A stretch of 64,000 nucleotides of DNA, from contig JAGBKI010000066.1 of the NCBI GenBank assembly GCA_017933995.1, positions 1 to 64,000 on the forward strand, written 5' to 3'. Position numbers and translations under genes: made by a program. The stretch is from Bacteroidaceae bacterium (GTDB lineage Bacteria > Bacteroidota > Bacteroidia > Bacteroidales > Bacteroidaceae). Within the stretch, counting starts at the first letter, position 1, and every line of letters begins with the position of its first letter. Shown one piece after another: positions 49,826 to 58,406 of this stretch. Below the pieces are notes generated by a model. It did not search any database and was not told where the DNA came from. It worked only from the letters and a program-made list of their open reading frames with translations.

Positions 49826-50785
49826 CTACTTCTTCTCTTCGAAGAGTTCCTTGATGCCGCCGAGCGAGCCGAGGGTACCAGTGGCTTCGACGGGGAGGAA
49901 GACGGTCTTGCTGCCCTGCTTGCCGGCGGCCACCTCTTGCAACATCTGGATATACTTCTGCGCCAGCAGGTAGTTGGCGGGATTGGTACTCTTGCCCACA
50001 GCCTCGGTCACCTTCTGGATGGCGATGGCTTCGGCCTCGGCCTTGCGCACGCGGGCCTCGGCCTCACCCTCGGCTTCGAGTATGGCTTTTTGCTTCTGTG
50101 CCTCGGCGGTGTTGATGACAGCGGCCTTTTCGCCCTCCGACTGTAGGATGGCGCTGGCTTTTTCGCCTTCGGACTGCAGGATGAGGGCGCGTTTGTTGCG
50201 TTCGGCCTGCATCTGTTTCTCCATGGCCTGGAGCACGGTGACGGGCGGCATGATGTCCGTCAACTCCACGCGGTTCACCTTGACGCCCCACTTGTCGGTG
50301 GCGTCGTCGAGCACGGCGCGCAGTTTGGTGTTGATGGTGTCGCGCGAGGTCAGCGTCTCGTCGAGTTCCAGTTCGCCGATGATGTTACGCAGCGTGGTCT
50401 GCGTGAGTTTCTCGATGGCGTTGGGCAGGTTGTTGATTTCGTAGACAGCCTTGAACGGGTCTACAATCTGGAAGTAGAGCAGGGCGTTGATCTCGGTCTG
50501 CACGTTGTCCTTGGTGATGACGTTCTGCTTGTCGAAGTCATAGACTTGCTCACGCAGGTCGATGGTGGCGGTGTAGACGTAGCGCCCGGCACGGATGGCC
50601 ACGATTTCCTTGGCGCGGTCGATGAAAGGGATGATGATGTTGATGCCGGGGTTGAGCGTGGCGTGGTAGCGCCCGAGGCGCTCAATGATGCGCGTTTCGC
50701 TCTGCGGGATGATTTGGATGCTCTTGGCAATGACGGCAACGGCCACCAGCACGAGGATGAGCAGGAAGATGAGAACGGAGTCCAT
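49826..50785 (-). CDS. SPFH/band-7 membrane protein (QmcA/stomatin-like)
   Basis: A 319-residue protein. The N-terminal membrane helix is VLIFLLILVLVAVAVIAKSI. The SPFH domain follows: IIPQSETRIIERLGRYHATL, NPGINIIIPFIDRAKEIVAI and VITKDNVQTEINALLYFQIV. A long Ala/Glu/Lys-rich helix comes next (about 190-270; RALILQSEGEKASAILQSEG and a repeat of LQSEGEKA). Such proteins form oligomeric microdomain scaffolds in the inner membrane and often pair with NfeD, as here: nfeD lies just upstream on the same strand, separated by a repeat tract. Confidence 0.9.
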   Translation of the reverse strand: MDSVLIFLLILVLVAVAVIAKSIQIIPQSETRIIERLGRYHATLNPGINIIIPFIDRAKEIVAIRAGRYVYTATIDLREQVYDFDKQNVITKDNVQTEINALLYFQIVDPFKAVYEINNLPNAIEKLTQTTLRNIIGELELDETLTSRDTINTKLRAVLDDATDKWGVKVNRVELTDIMPPVTVLQAMEKQMQAERNKRALILQSEGEKASAILQSEGEKAAVINTAEAQKQKAILEAEGEAEARVRKAEAEAIAIQKVTEAVGKSTNPANYLLAQKYIQMLQEVAAGKQGSKTVFLPVEATGTLGSLGGIKELFEEKK

Positions 50786-50786
50786 A

Positions 50787-50900
50787 GTTATTTAGTTAAT
50801 CAGTTGATGAGTTTATCAGTTAATCAGTTATTAGTTGATTAGTTTATGAGTTGATAAGTTATTTAGTTAATCAGTTGATGAGTTTATCAGTTAATCAGTT
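50787..50900. repeat. TTAATCAGTTGATGAG reiteration tract between nfeD and the SPFH gene
   Basis: The phrases AGTTAATCAGTTGATGAGTT and TATCAGTTAATCAGTT recur, with a long direct duplication (TTATTTAGTTAATCAGTTGA at about 50790 and 50860). The tract fills the whole 109-base gap. Confidence 0.65.
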
Positions 50901-51332
50901 TGCTGGCTCGACAGTGACGACGAGGCTCTTGCGCTGGGCTATGCGCACGCGCGTGCCCTTGGCAAGGGGTTGGCCGTCGAGAGTCTGGGCTTTCCAGTCG
51001 TCGCCGTCGAGTGCCACACGTCCGTAGCCATGAGCGGGGATGTCCTGGCTCACTGTGCCAATGCGGCCCAGTATGGCGTCGGCGTTGCTGATGGTGTCAC
51101 GCTCGTCCTTGCGGTGCAGGTAGCGCTTGGCCAGCGGGCGCAGCGTGTAGATGCTGCCCACGGACACGATGACGAAAACCACGATTTGCCACGTCAGGCT
51201 GAGGCCCATGGCGGCAACGGGTATCGCGGCCAGCGCACCCACGGAGAGGCAGATGATGTAGAGGCCGCCCGTGAGCAACTCGAAGAAAGCGCAGACGAGC
51301 ATCAGGATGGCCCAGAAGATTGTTGTTGTCAT
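50895..51332 (-). CDS. NfeD-family membrane protein
   Basis: A 145-residue protein. Two or three membrane helices (IFWAILMLVCAFFELLTGGL, LSVGALAAIPVAAMGLSLTW, IVVFVIVSVGSIYTLRPLAK) are followed by the soluble NfeD OB-fold domain (IGTVSQDIPAHGYGRVALDG, PLAKGTRVRIAQRKSLVVTV). NfeD proteins act with SPFH proteins in membrane microdomains. The pairing with the downstream SPFH gene and equal orientation support this. It is slightly short, of the truncated NfeD1b type without a protease domain. Confidence 0.88.
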   Translation of the reverse strand: MTTTIFWAILMLVCAFFELLTGGLYIICLSVGALAAIPVAAMGLSLTWQIVVFVIVSVGSIYTLRPLAKRYLHRKDERDTISNADAILGRIGTVSQDIPAHGYGRVALDGDDWKAQTLDGQPLAKGTRVRIAQRKSLVVTVEPAN

Positions 51333-51369
51333 TGGTATTAGGATTTGGGATTAAGATTCACCACTTCGT

Positions 51370-51534
51370 TCAGAACGTTTCGCCCATTTCTTCGCTCCAC
51401 TGCATACGGCGCGTCCATTGGTCTGTGACCGGGGTGTCGCCGATGGGCAGTTCAGTTCGGTCGGAATTGAGTGCGAGCGGCTGCAAGCGCACGCTGCATA
51501 CAAGCGAATCCGGGGTGATATATCTTTTTTTCAT
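51370..51534 (-). CDS. Unannotated 54-residue peptide, MKK-Y-xxP type
   Basis: The frame begins MKKRYITPDSLVCSVRLQPL, continues with ALNSDRTELPIGDTPVTDQW and ends RRMQWSEEMGETF (54 residues). It lacks a hydrophobic signal segment. Its layout (MKK, aromatic, xxP, then a polar stretch and an acidic/aromatic W-S-E-E end) resembles many tiny Bacteroidetes/Prevotella frames that I recall near surface-protein genes and that usually go unannotated. It starts 57 bases after the stop of the giant surface protein, on the same strand. Function unknown. Confidence 0.55.
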   Translation of the reverse strand: MKKRYITPDSLVCSVRLQPLALNSDRTELPIGDTPVTDQWTRRMQWSEEMGETF

Positions 51535-51590
51535 TGCGGAGTGTCATATTTAGGAGTTAGCAAACAATGTACCAAAGGGAGGAAAAACTG

Positions 51591-54500
51591 TCAGAAAACG
51601 TACCTTCTCCCGCCAACGATGTAGATGCCACCCTTACGGGGTGTGGCCACACGGCGGCCTTGAAGGTCGTAAACAGGCTGCTGACGAAGAGTTTCGGGCA
51701 GGACGGATGTAGCACCGAGGGCGGTCTGCGTGTCATCGAACACGATGGCCAGACGCTGCACAGCCGAGGTCAGTGTGACGAAAGCGCGGTTGGCGCGGAG
51801 CGTAGTGCCTGCAAACGGATAGAAACCGGCCACACCGCCGACGGCACCGAATACATAAGTACCGGCAGGCACTTCATCGAGTGCCGTGTTCGTGCCTTGC
51901 AGGTCGTTGGGATAGTCCACGTCGTTTTCGCCCCCGATAGTGGCCTCCACGCTGGTTTCGGCCTCGTCGCTGACGAGCAGCACAGCGGTTGCAGCGGGTA
52001 TGACGCACTCGTCGGCGCGTCGGGCCACGAGCGCATCGGCCTCAACCGTGGCGGTGTAGAAGTTGAGCCGTCGTGCGGCCACTTCCGCCGCGTCGAGTGT
52101 CACGGGGAAGGGCAGGTGGAGCGTGGTATAGGAGCGGCTGCCCAGCACGTTGAGCGGCAGGGTGAGCGTCGCGGCGGGCACGAGGTGCCACGCGGCGGCG
52201 GGCTGTGCGGATGTAGCCGCGCCCACCGTGCCGTTGGCCAACAGGGCGATACAGTCCGCACCGCCGCTATTGCCTGCCCGCAAGGCACAGGTGCCTGCAC
52301 GGGAGGTGTCTGTATATATATAATACGGAGTGTCGCCACAAGGCACTTCGTTTGCTCCGGGCACAGTTTCTCCCACGAAGAGTCCCTGTGCGCTCAGCGA
52401 GGCACCGTTGGCTGCCGAGGGGGTGATATAGAAAACGGCGGCGGGGTCGCTCCCGGCCAAAGCGCCTTCCACAGCAACGAGTGCCGATGTGCCGCAGGCC
52501 AGATAGTCTCCGGCGGCAGTGGCGGCGGTGGTATACACACGGTAATAGCCCTCGGTGAGTGCCACGAGGTCGGCCTTCACGTCGTCAAGCAGTGCGGTGT
52601 AGTCGCCCAGCGTAGCGGCTGCGTTGGCGTCGAGCGCCTGCAAGGCTGCTGCAAAGCCGGGCGCACCCGCCAGCGAAACGGCGTTCACGCTGCCCGGCAC
52701 GGCGAGGTAGGCTTCAATCATCGCACGTACCTCGCCCACGCCCTGCACGGCCACGGTGAGGTCGCTCCCCACGACGGTGGCGGCAGTAAATGTGCCGACG
52801 CCGCCCGATGCATCGGTAAACACCAGGACGTCGGCGGCGTCCAGTCCGAATTGTTCGGGAGTAAACGTCCCGAAAGCGCCGCTGTTGCGATAGGCAGTGC
52901 CGACAGCGCTGCCGTTTTTCACAAACGTGACTTTATGGACGCGCAGGGCGCTGTCGGTGGTGGGCAGGGGCTTGTCGTCCGTGCCGAGGCGCTGCCCCCA
53001 GAAAGTTTCGGCGCGCCCGGCCTGTAGGAGGTGGGTCAGCGAACCGTCGGTGAGGACGGACGTGTCGTCAATCTGCGTGCCCTGCTTTTCGCTGAACGAA
53101 TAGAGTTGGTCGCCAAACTTGGCCAGATAGAATCCGTCGGTCAGCGCAACGTTGGCATTGTTGCGGGCGAACGAGGCGCTCCCTTGCAGGAAACCCTGGT
53201 GCCACTCTGCGGGCAGCACAAGTCCGCGTTCGATGGTCACGCTGCCTGCTGCCCAACCCGCGAAGCCACCGCTACAGGTGGTGGAAGTGCCGCCGTACAT
53301 CGTGCCGTCGAAGAGGCAGTCGCTGATGACCACCTGGCCGTCGGCCACACCGATGAAGCCTCCCGCCGTGGCGTCGCCGCTGCGGTCGGGCCAGATGTGG
53401 ACTTCGCTGCGGCAGCCCCGGATGGTCACGCCGCCACTCTGGCTGCGCCCCACAAGGCCGGTGCAGAACTGCGCCTTGCTGCGCACCGAGCCGGTGGTGT
53501 GGAGATTGAGAATGGTCGCGCCGCTGACGTAGGAGAACGGGGCTGTGGCCTCTACGTTCGTGTCGATGCTCAGGTTCAGTGTGTGGCCAGCGCCGTCGAA
53601 CGTGCCGCTATAGGGCACTGACGCGCTACCCACCATGGTGTTGGTGCCGAAAAGATTGATGTCGCAGGCCATGCGCGCATTGGCAGCGGGGACGATGGGC
53701 ACAATCTGCGTGGCAAAGAAAATCCAGTCGGTCATTGAGGCGAGCACGTATGTGCCGTCGGCATCGCGCGCCAGTTCGTAGTCCTGCGCACCGAGGCGCA
53801 CGCTGAGGTCGCCTGCGATGACGGTCTCGGCGGTGAACTCGACGGTGTTGCCCCCGGCGTCGTCAAACACAAGCACGTCGCCCGTGCTGTAGCCGAACTG
53901 CGCAAGGCTGAAGGCGCCGAACGCTCCGGGATTGCGGTAGGTCGTGGCCACCGTCACGCCATACTTGTCGAAGGTCACCTTGTATACGCGCTGGGCAGCG
54001 TCGGTCGTGGGATGGGGCTTGTCGTCCGTGCCGAGGCGCTGCCCCCAGTAGGTGTCGGCGCGGTCGCCTTGCAGGCTGTGGGCCATCGCGCCGCTGGCGA
54101 GCACGGACGTGTCGTCGAGGCGCGTGCCCTGCTCGTACTGGAAGGTGTAGAGAGATGCATCGTAGTAGGCCTGGTAGTAGCCCTCGGTGAGCGTAAGGTT
54201 GCTGCCGTTACGCGCAAACGAAGCGCTCTCGTTATAGAACTGCTGGTGCCACTCTGCGGGCAGCATCAGGCCGCGCGCTATATTCACGCTGCCTGCTGCC
54301 CAGCCCACGAAGCCACCGCTCGACGTGGTGGTGCTGAAACCGTCCATCCGTCCGTCGAAGAGGCAGTCGGTGATGCTGACGTTGCCCTCGGCCACACCGA
54401 TGAAACCACCAGCCGTGGCGTCGCCCGAGCGGGCGGGATAGACCGTCGCTTCGCTGCGACAGCCTGCAATGGTCACACCGCCGCTCAGGCTGCGTCCCAC

Positions 54501-56618
54501 GAGCCCCGTGCAGAATTGCTCGCTGCTGCGCACGGTGCCCGCTGTGTGGAGGTTGCGAATGGTCGCGCCGCTCACTACGGAGAAAGGCGCCGTGGCCTGA
54601 ACCGACGTGTTGTAGTTCAACACGAGTTTGTGGCCGCCTCCGTCGAACGTGCCGCTGTAGGGCACGGCGTTGCTGCCCACCATGTGGGGACTCGACGTGA
54701 GGTCGATGTCGGCAGTGAGACGCGCATTGGCATCAGGACGGGCAGGGGTGATTTGGAGAGCGAACCAGTTCCATTCCCGCTCCGTGCCGAGCAGGTAGAA
54801 ACCGTCGTCATCGGTCTGTAGTTCCACCTCGCTCTGCGTCACGCTGACGGTGAGGTCGCCAAAGACAGACGTTTCCGAGGTGAAAGGCTGCGGGTCGCCC
54901 ATCGCGTCGTTGTAGAAGAACTGTGCGCCAACCGTGCCCATATCGGTGTCGGCGGGAAGTGGGCCATAGACACCGGTGTTGCGGTAGGCGGTGTAGACCA
55001 CATCGCCGCCATCGAGCACAAAGTCCACTTTGTACACCAGTTTCCCCATGTCGGTCGTAAGCACCGGGGCGGCGTCCGTTCCGATAGTCTGTCCCCACAT
55101 CGCCGTGCCGGGTGTCTGTTGCAAGGCATAGGCGGCTTCGCCCGACGCGATGGCGCTGCGGGCGAGTTTTGTGCCTTGCGCGTCGCCCATGTCCTCCACA
55201 TAGTAGGCCGCTGTGAGCGAGGTGGTGCCGTTGCGGCTGAAGGTGGCCGACCCGACGGTGCTGCCCAGGTTCAGCGTGCAGGCATTGAGCACACGGGTGA
55301 GCGTCACGGAAGCGCCATCGCTGCGCCAACCCACGAATCCGCCGCAGTTAGTCGGGGCGTAATAGCCCACGCGGCTCATCGCTCCGAGAACGGCGCAGTC
55401 GGTGAAGGCCACGTCGCCGCCGGCCAGCCCTACAAAGCCGCCGGCGGTGGCGTCGCCCGAAAGGATCATGCTGAGAGTGACGCGGCTGAAGCACCGCTCG
55501 ATAACCGTGGGCTGTCCGCTTGAGGCCGTGGTCTCGCTGATGAGGCCGCCGGCGCGCTGGGCACGGACGGTGAGGGTGCCAGCCGTGGTGAGGTCGGTGA
55601 ACCTGGCACCGCTCACATAGCGGAACGGCGCGTAAAAGCCGTCGCCCGTGCCGCTCCCGATGGTGAGCGTGTGACCCGCGCCGTCGAACGTGCCGCTGAA
55701 AGGCACCGCCGACGTGCCCACCGACACGGCCAGCGGGCTGATGTCCACGTCGGCAGCAAGGCGGGCGCTGGCCGAAGGAGCCGTCTGCGTGAGCAGGCAG
55801 AAGCCCTCCCAGTCAAGCGGCGAGGCGATGAGGTTAAAACCGTCGCTGTCCTCGTCGAGCGACCACACGAACAGGCTGTAGGACAAATCCTTGGCGGCAT
55901 AGTCGCCCGCCTCTGGGCAACTCACCGTGATGGTGGCGTGCCCCTTGCCTCTGAAAGTGACAAGCCCCGTCGCCGCGTCCACCTCGGCCACGTCGGGGTC
56001 GCTCGAGGAATAGACGGGCGCGCCCGTGTAGTCGGCCTGCACGATGGCGGGCGAAGCCATGGTGGACACCGTGCCGAGCCGCACCCTATAGTCCGTCTGC
56101 GCAAGCGCCAACGTTTCCTTCCGCTCGTTGTACACGACGGTGATGCGCTCGATGCAGTAGTTCTTGTTGTAGGCGTAGTTGAAAATGGGCAGGCTCTCGA
56201 ACGTCACCGTGCGCGACGAGCCGTCAAAACTCTGGCTTTTGGAAATTTGCTTGCCCATACGGACGTGGCCAAGTTCGATGTCCACAAACGTGATGTAGCC
56301 CGGCGCCGTGACGGTGAAGTTGTCCGAACCTTTGTTGGCGGGAATCTTGTCGAAATCGACCACGGGCGAGAAAACCCCGTCCAGGCTCTGCACAAAATAC
56401 TGAAGGTTGTAGGCGCTTGAGGGGGCTTGGAAAGTGATGCCCTCGAGCGTGAACTGTTGCCCAAGGTCTTTCCAAAAACCGTCCGTCGTGCCCCATGGCG
56501 TGGAGGTGAAGTCGATGGTGACGGTCGTGCTGTTACCAGCCTTGGCCAGCAAGGCCACCGTGAACGCGAACACAGCAACAAAGTGCCGCAGGAGCGTTCC
56601 AGTCCTGTTGGTTGTCAT
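51591..56618 (-). CDS. Giant modular surface protein (GLUG-like repeats, type IX-like C-terminus)
   Basis: A 1675-residue exported protein. The signal peptide is LLRHFVAVFAFTVALLAKAG. An N-terminal beta domain of about 160 residues has VTIDFTSTPWGTTDGFWKDL. A Big2-like segment follows (SSDPDVAEVDAATGLVTFRG). Three tandem modules of about 348 residues then start near 261, 609 and 958. Each opens with a W-xx-F-Q motif, then SGTFDGAGHTL, GDATAGGFIGVAEGNVSITD, GGFVGWAAGSV and a closing linker. The C-terminal part (about 1310-1675) is a different beta-rich region. It ends QPVYDLQGRRVATPRKGGIY then IVGGRRYVF, the tail typical of Prevotella/Bacteroides surface proteins and similar to type IX secretion signals. 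Likely an adhesin; the ligand is unknown. Confidence 0.85.
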   Translation of the reverse strand: MTTNRTGTLLRHFVAVFAFTVALLAKAGNSTTVTIDFTSTPWGTTDGFWKDLGQQFTLEGITFQAPSSAYNLQYFVQSLDGVFSPVVDFDKIPANKGSDNFTVTAPGYITFVDIELGHVRMGKQISKSQSFDGSSRTVTFESLPIFNYAYNKNYCIERITVVYNERKETLALAQTDYRVRLGTVSTMASPAIVQADYTGAPVYSSSDPDVAEVDAATGLVTFRGKGHATITVSCPEAGDYAAKDLSYSLFVWSLDEDSDGFNLIASPLDWEGFCLLTQTAPSASARLAADVDISPLAVSVGTSAVPFSGTFDGAGHTLTIGSGTGDGFYAPFRYVSGARFTDLTTAGTLTVRAQRAGGLISETTASSGQPTVIERCFSRVTLSMILSGDATAGGFVGLAGGDVAFTDCAVLGAMSRVGYYAPTNCGGFVGWRSDGASVTLTRVLNACTLNLGSTVGSATFSRNGTTSLTAAYYVEDMGDAQGTKLARSAIASGEAAYALQQTPGTAMWGQTIGTDAAPVLTTDMGKLVYKVDFVLDGGDVVYTAYRNTGVYGPLPADTDMGTVGAQFFYNDAMGDPQPFTSETSVFGDLTVSVTQSEVELQTDDDGFYLLGTEREWNWFALQITPARPDANARLTADIDLTSSPHMVGSNAVPYSGTFDGGGHKLVLNYNTSVQATAPFSVVSGATIRNLHTAGTVRSSEQFCTGLVGRSLSGGVTIAGCRSEATVYPARSGDATAGGFIGVAEGNVSITDCLFDGRMDGFSTTTSSGGFVGWAAGSVNIARGLMLPAEWHQQFYNESASFARNGSNLTLTEGYYQAYYDASLYTFQYEQGTRLDDTSVLASGAMAHSLQGDRADTYWGQRLGTDDKPHPTTDAAQRVYKVTFDKYGVTVATTYRNPGAFGAFSLAQFGYSTGDVLVFDDAGGNTVEFTAETVIAGDLSVRLGAQDYELARDADGTYVLASMTDWIFFATQIVPIVPAANARMACDINLFGTNTMVGSASVPYSGTFDGAGHTLNLSIDTNVEATAPFSYVSGATILNLHTTGSVRSKAQFCTGLVGRSQSGGVTIRGCRSEVHIWPDRSGDATAGGFIGVADGQVVISDCLFDGTMYGGTSTTCSGGFAGWAAGSVTIERGLVLPAEWHQGFLQGSASFARNNANVALTDGFYLAKFGDQLYSFSEKQGTQIDDTSVLTDGSLTHLLQAGRAETFWGQRLGTDDKPLPTTDSALRVHKVTFVKNGSAVGTAYRNSGAFGTFTPEQFGLDAADVLVFTDASGGVGTFTAATVVGSDLTVAVQGVGEVRAMIEAYLAVPGSVNAVSLAGAPGFAAALQALDANAAATLGDYTALLDDVKADLVALTEGYYRVYTTAATAAGDYLACGTSALVAVEGALAGSDPAAVFYITPSAANGASLSAQGLFVGETVPGANEVPCGDTPYYIYTDTSRAGTCALRAGNSGGADCIALLANGTVGAATSAQPAAAWHLVPAATLTLPLNVLGSRSYTTLHLPFPVTLDAAEVAARRLNFYTATVEADALVARRADECVIPAATAVLLVSDEAETSVEATIGGENDVDYPNDLQGTNTALDEVPAGTYVFGAVGGVAGFYPFAGTTLRANRAFVTLTSAVQRLAIVFDDTQTALGATSVLPETLRQQPVYDLQGRRVATPRKGGIYIVGGRRYVF
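52313..52332 (-). repeat. AT-rich motif inside the giant surface-protein gene
   Basis: On the minus strand CACTCCGTATTATATATATA encodes TPYYIY. It is an exact consensus copy in a GC-rich coding region. Confidence 0.6.
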
Positions 56619-56671
56619 ATCTATATAAGTTTTGAATGTGTTTTCGGAAAAATCTTCAAGCCCTTGCGGCT

Positions 56672-57751
56672 TTAGCGGAGGTGCCTGGCGTGCTGCTGCA
56701 ACAGGAAGTCGAGCACCGTCATCGCGGCCATAGCCTCGACTATAGGCACTGCGCGCGGCACCACGCAGGCATCGTGGCGCCCCCGTGGCTCTACGACAGC
56801 GGGCTGCCCAGCCACGTCGACGGTGGGCTGTGGGCGCAACAAGGTGGGCACGGGCTTAAAGGCCACGCGGAACACCACGTCCTCGCCGTTGGTAAGCCCG
56901 CCCTGCACGCCGCCGCTATGGTTGGTGGCCGTATGCACACGGCCGTCCTGCCCAGGCACGAAAACGTCGTTCGCCTCGCTGCCGCGCATCGCCGCCAGAG
57001 CGAAACCGTCGCCGATTTCAAAGCCCTTCACGGCGTTGATGCCCAGCATGGCCGCACCCAGTGTGGCGTGGAACTTGTCGAACACCGGCTCGCCCAGTCC
57101 CACAGGCAGCCCCGTGATGACGCCCGTGACGACACCGCCCACGGTGTCGCCCTCGGCTTTCACCTGGCGTATGTGCGCGGCCATCCGCTCCGCCACAGCG
57201 GGGTCGGGACAACGCACGTCGTTGGTTTCGGCAAGGGCGAGGTCGCAGTCCTTGTAGGTTTTTTCGAGCGCAACAGCACCCGCCTGCGAAGTGTAGGCAC
57301 TGACGGCAATTCCGTAGCGGCGCAACACGAGTTTGGCAAAGGCACCGCCCACCACGCGGCTCACGGTTTCGCGCGCCGAGGTGCGCCCCCCGCCACGCGG
57401 GTCGCGCACACCGTATTTATTATAATAGGTGTAGTCGGCGTGCGACGGGCGGAACACGCGCGCCAAGTCGGCATAGTCGCCACTGCGCTGGTCGGTGTTG
57501 CGCACGATGAAGCCGATAGGCGTTCCCGTGCTGCGCCCCTCGAAAATTCCGCTCAGCAGTTCCACGCTGTCGGCCTCTTTGCGCGACGTGCCGAGAGCGC
57601 TCTGCCCCGGACGGCGACGCGCCAGTTCGCGAGCAATGAAGGCTTCGTCGATTTCGATGCCCGGCGGCATCCCGTCGACAACACCGCCGAGAGCCGCGCC
57701 GTGGCTTTCGCCAAAAGTAGTCAGGCGGAAAAGCGTGCCGAAAGTGTTCAT
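56672..57751 (-). CDS. aroC: Chorismate synthase
   Basis: The last step of the shikimate trunk: it converts EPSP to chorismate with reduced FMN. The 359-residue protein has [20 protein letters not shown] at the N-terminus, then GRRRP-type [20 protein letters not shown]. The conserved [20 protein letters not shown] follows, with [40 protein letters not shown] and a closing [20 protein letters not shown]. All conserved blocks are present. The YYNKYG codons overlap an AT-rich motif (57410-57427). It is transcribed from one or two promoters in the duplicated leader. Confidence 0.95.
   Translation of the reverse strand: MNTFGTLFRLTTFGESHGAALGGVVDGMPPGIEIDEAFIARELARRRPGQSALGTSRKEADSVELLSGIFEGRSTGTPIGFIVRNTDQRSGDYADLARVFRPSHADYTYYNKYGVRDPRGGGRTSARETVSRVVGGAFAKLVLRRYGIAVSAYTSQAGAVALEKTYKDCDLALAETNDVRCPDPAVAERMAAHIRQVKAEGDTVGGVVTGVITGLPVGLGEPVFDKFHATLGAAMLGINAVKGFEIGDGFALAAMRGSEANDVFVPGQDGRVHTATNHSGGVQGGLTNGEDVVFRVAFKPVPTLLRPQPTVDVAGQPAVVEPRGRHDACVVPRAVPIVEAMAAMTVLDFLLQQHARHLR
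57410..57427 (-). repeat. AT-rich motif inside aroC
   Basis: The plus strand reads ACCGTATTTATTATAATA, coding on the other strand for the conserved YYNKYG. Protein constraint may explain part of it, so confidence is lower. Confidence 0.35.
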
Positions 57752-57830
57752 GCGCTAAACGGTAAGGGAAAAGGAACGACGGCTTCAGTCCACAGCCGTC
57801 CGAATCAGACCTAATAGAAAAATCTCGGTG

Positions 57831-57838
57831 CAAAGTTA
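57831..57838 (-). promoter_or_regulatory. aroC promoter, proximal copy
   Basis: The minus strand reads TTG, 19 bases, then TAACTTTG, about 80 bases before the aroC ATG. The -33 TTG falls in the palindrome of the 85-bp repeat. Confidence 0.65.
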
Positions 57839-57915
57839 CGCAAAAACGAGCGCATAGCAAGCAGAAAACTTGTTTTCGTGCTTGCTATGCCGAGTGCGAG
57901 TGACTTCGGCGGCGC

Positions 57916-57923
57916 CAAAGTTA
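57916..57923 (-). promoter_or_regulatory. aroC promoter, distal copy
   Basis: The minus strand again reads TAACTTTG, 85 bases upstream of the proximal box, created by the tandem duplication. Confidence 0.5.
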
Positions 57924-58107
57924 CGCAAAAACGAGCGCATAGCAAGCAGAAAACTTGTTTTCGTGCTTGCTATGCCGAGTGCAAGTAACTTCGGCGCAAA
58001 CCAGAGTTACGACAAAACGAACGCAGAGCAAAGGCAAAAGGTGTATAGTTCTTGTCGAAAAGCATATAGTTCGTGTTATGGCCGCTTCGCGCGCATTGCA
58101 CAGCCGT

Positions 58108-58217
58108 GTGCAAAAAATTGCTCTACGCTGTGCAAAAAATTGCTGTGCCGTGTGCAAACTTTTGCTCTACGCTGTGCAAAAAATTGCACAGCCCTTTGCA
58201 AGGCATTGCAAAACATG
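58108..58217. repeat. 22-bp tandem array, about five units
   Basis: Units at 58108, 58130, 58152, 58174 and 58196 follow GTGCAAAAAATTGCTCTACG plus CT, the last one degenerate. The GCAAAAAATTGC part is itself a short palindrome. It differs in sequence from the 21-bp arrays but has a similar unit size. Confidence 0.75.
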
Positions 58218-58406
58218 AATGCACAGAGAAAAACAAGCCTCAGTCTGCACGGAACGGGAGTCCGTAGAGACTGAGGCTTAGTTTGAAGTTTTTCGCCCGT
58301 ACAGTGCGGCGCGCAGCAATGGAGTCGTTAAGACGCGAACTGGGCCGACGGGCGTCTATGTAGGGAGTGGAGCGCGCAAAATGCGCGGACAAACGGAGCG
58401 TTCTGC

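Larger units (their letters stand above)
57831..58000. repeat. 85-bp tandem duplication carrying a palindrome and a promoter
   Basis: Copy 1 is 57831-57915 and copy 2 is 57916-58000, nearly identical. A remnant third start follows. Each has CAAAGTTACGCAAAAACGAG and the inverted repeat GCATAGCAAGCA / TGCTTGCTATGC around GAAAACTTGTTTTCG. Confidence 0.85.
57752..58406. other. Repeat-rich region between aroC and the wHTH gene
   Basis: This 655-base stretch holds no supported gene. It contains the duplicated 85-bp leader with two aroC promoters (57831-58000), a 22-bp tandem array (58108-58217), and a single relic of the 21-bp unit (GAGGCTTAGTTTGAAG, near 58268-58283). Open frames here are translations of the repeats. 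Confidence 0.7.

Noticed and set aside
58108-58217. Possible CRISPR array
   Set aside because: 22-bp units abut without spacers, so this is a plain tandem repeat.
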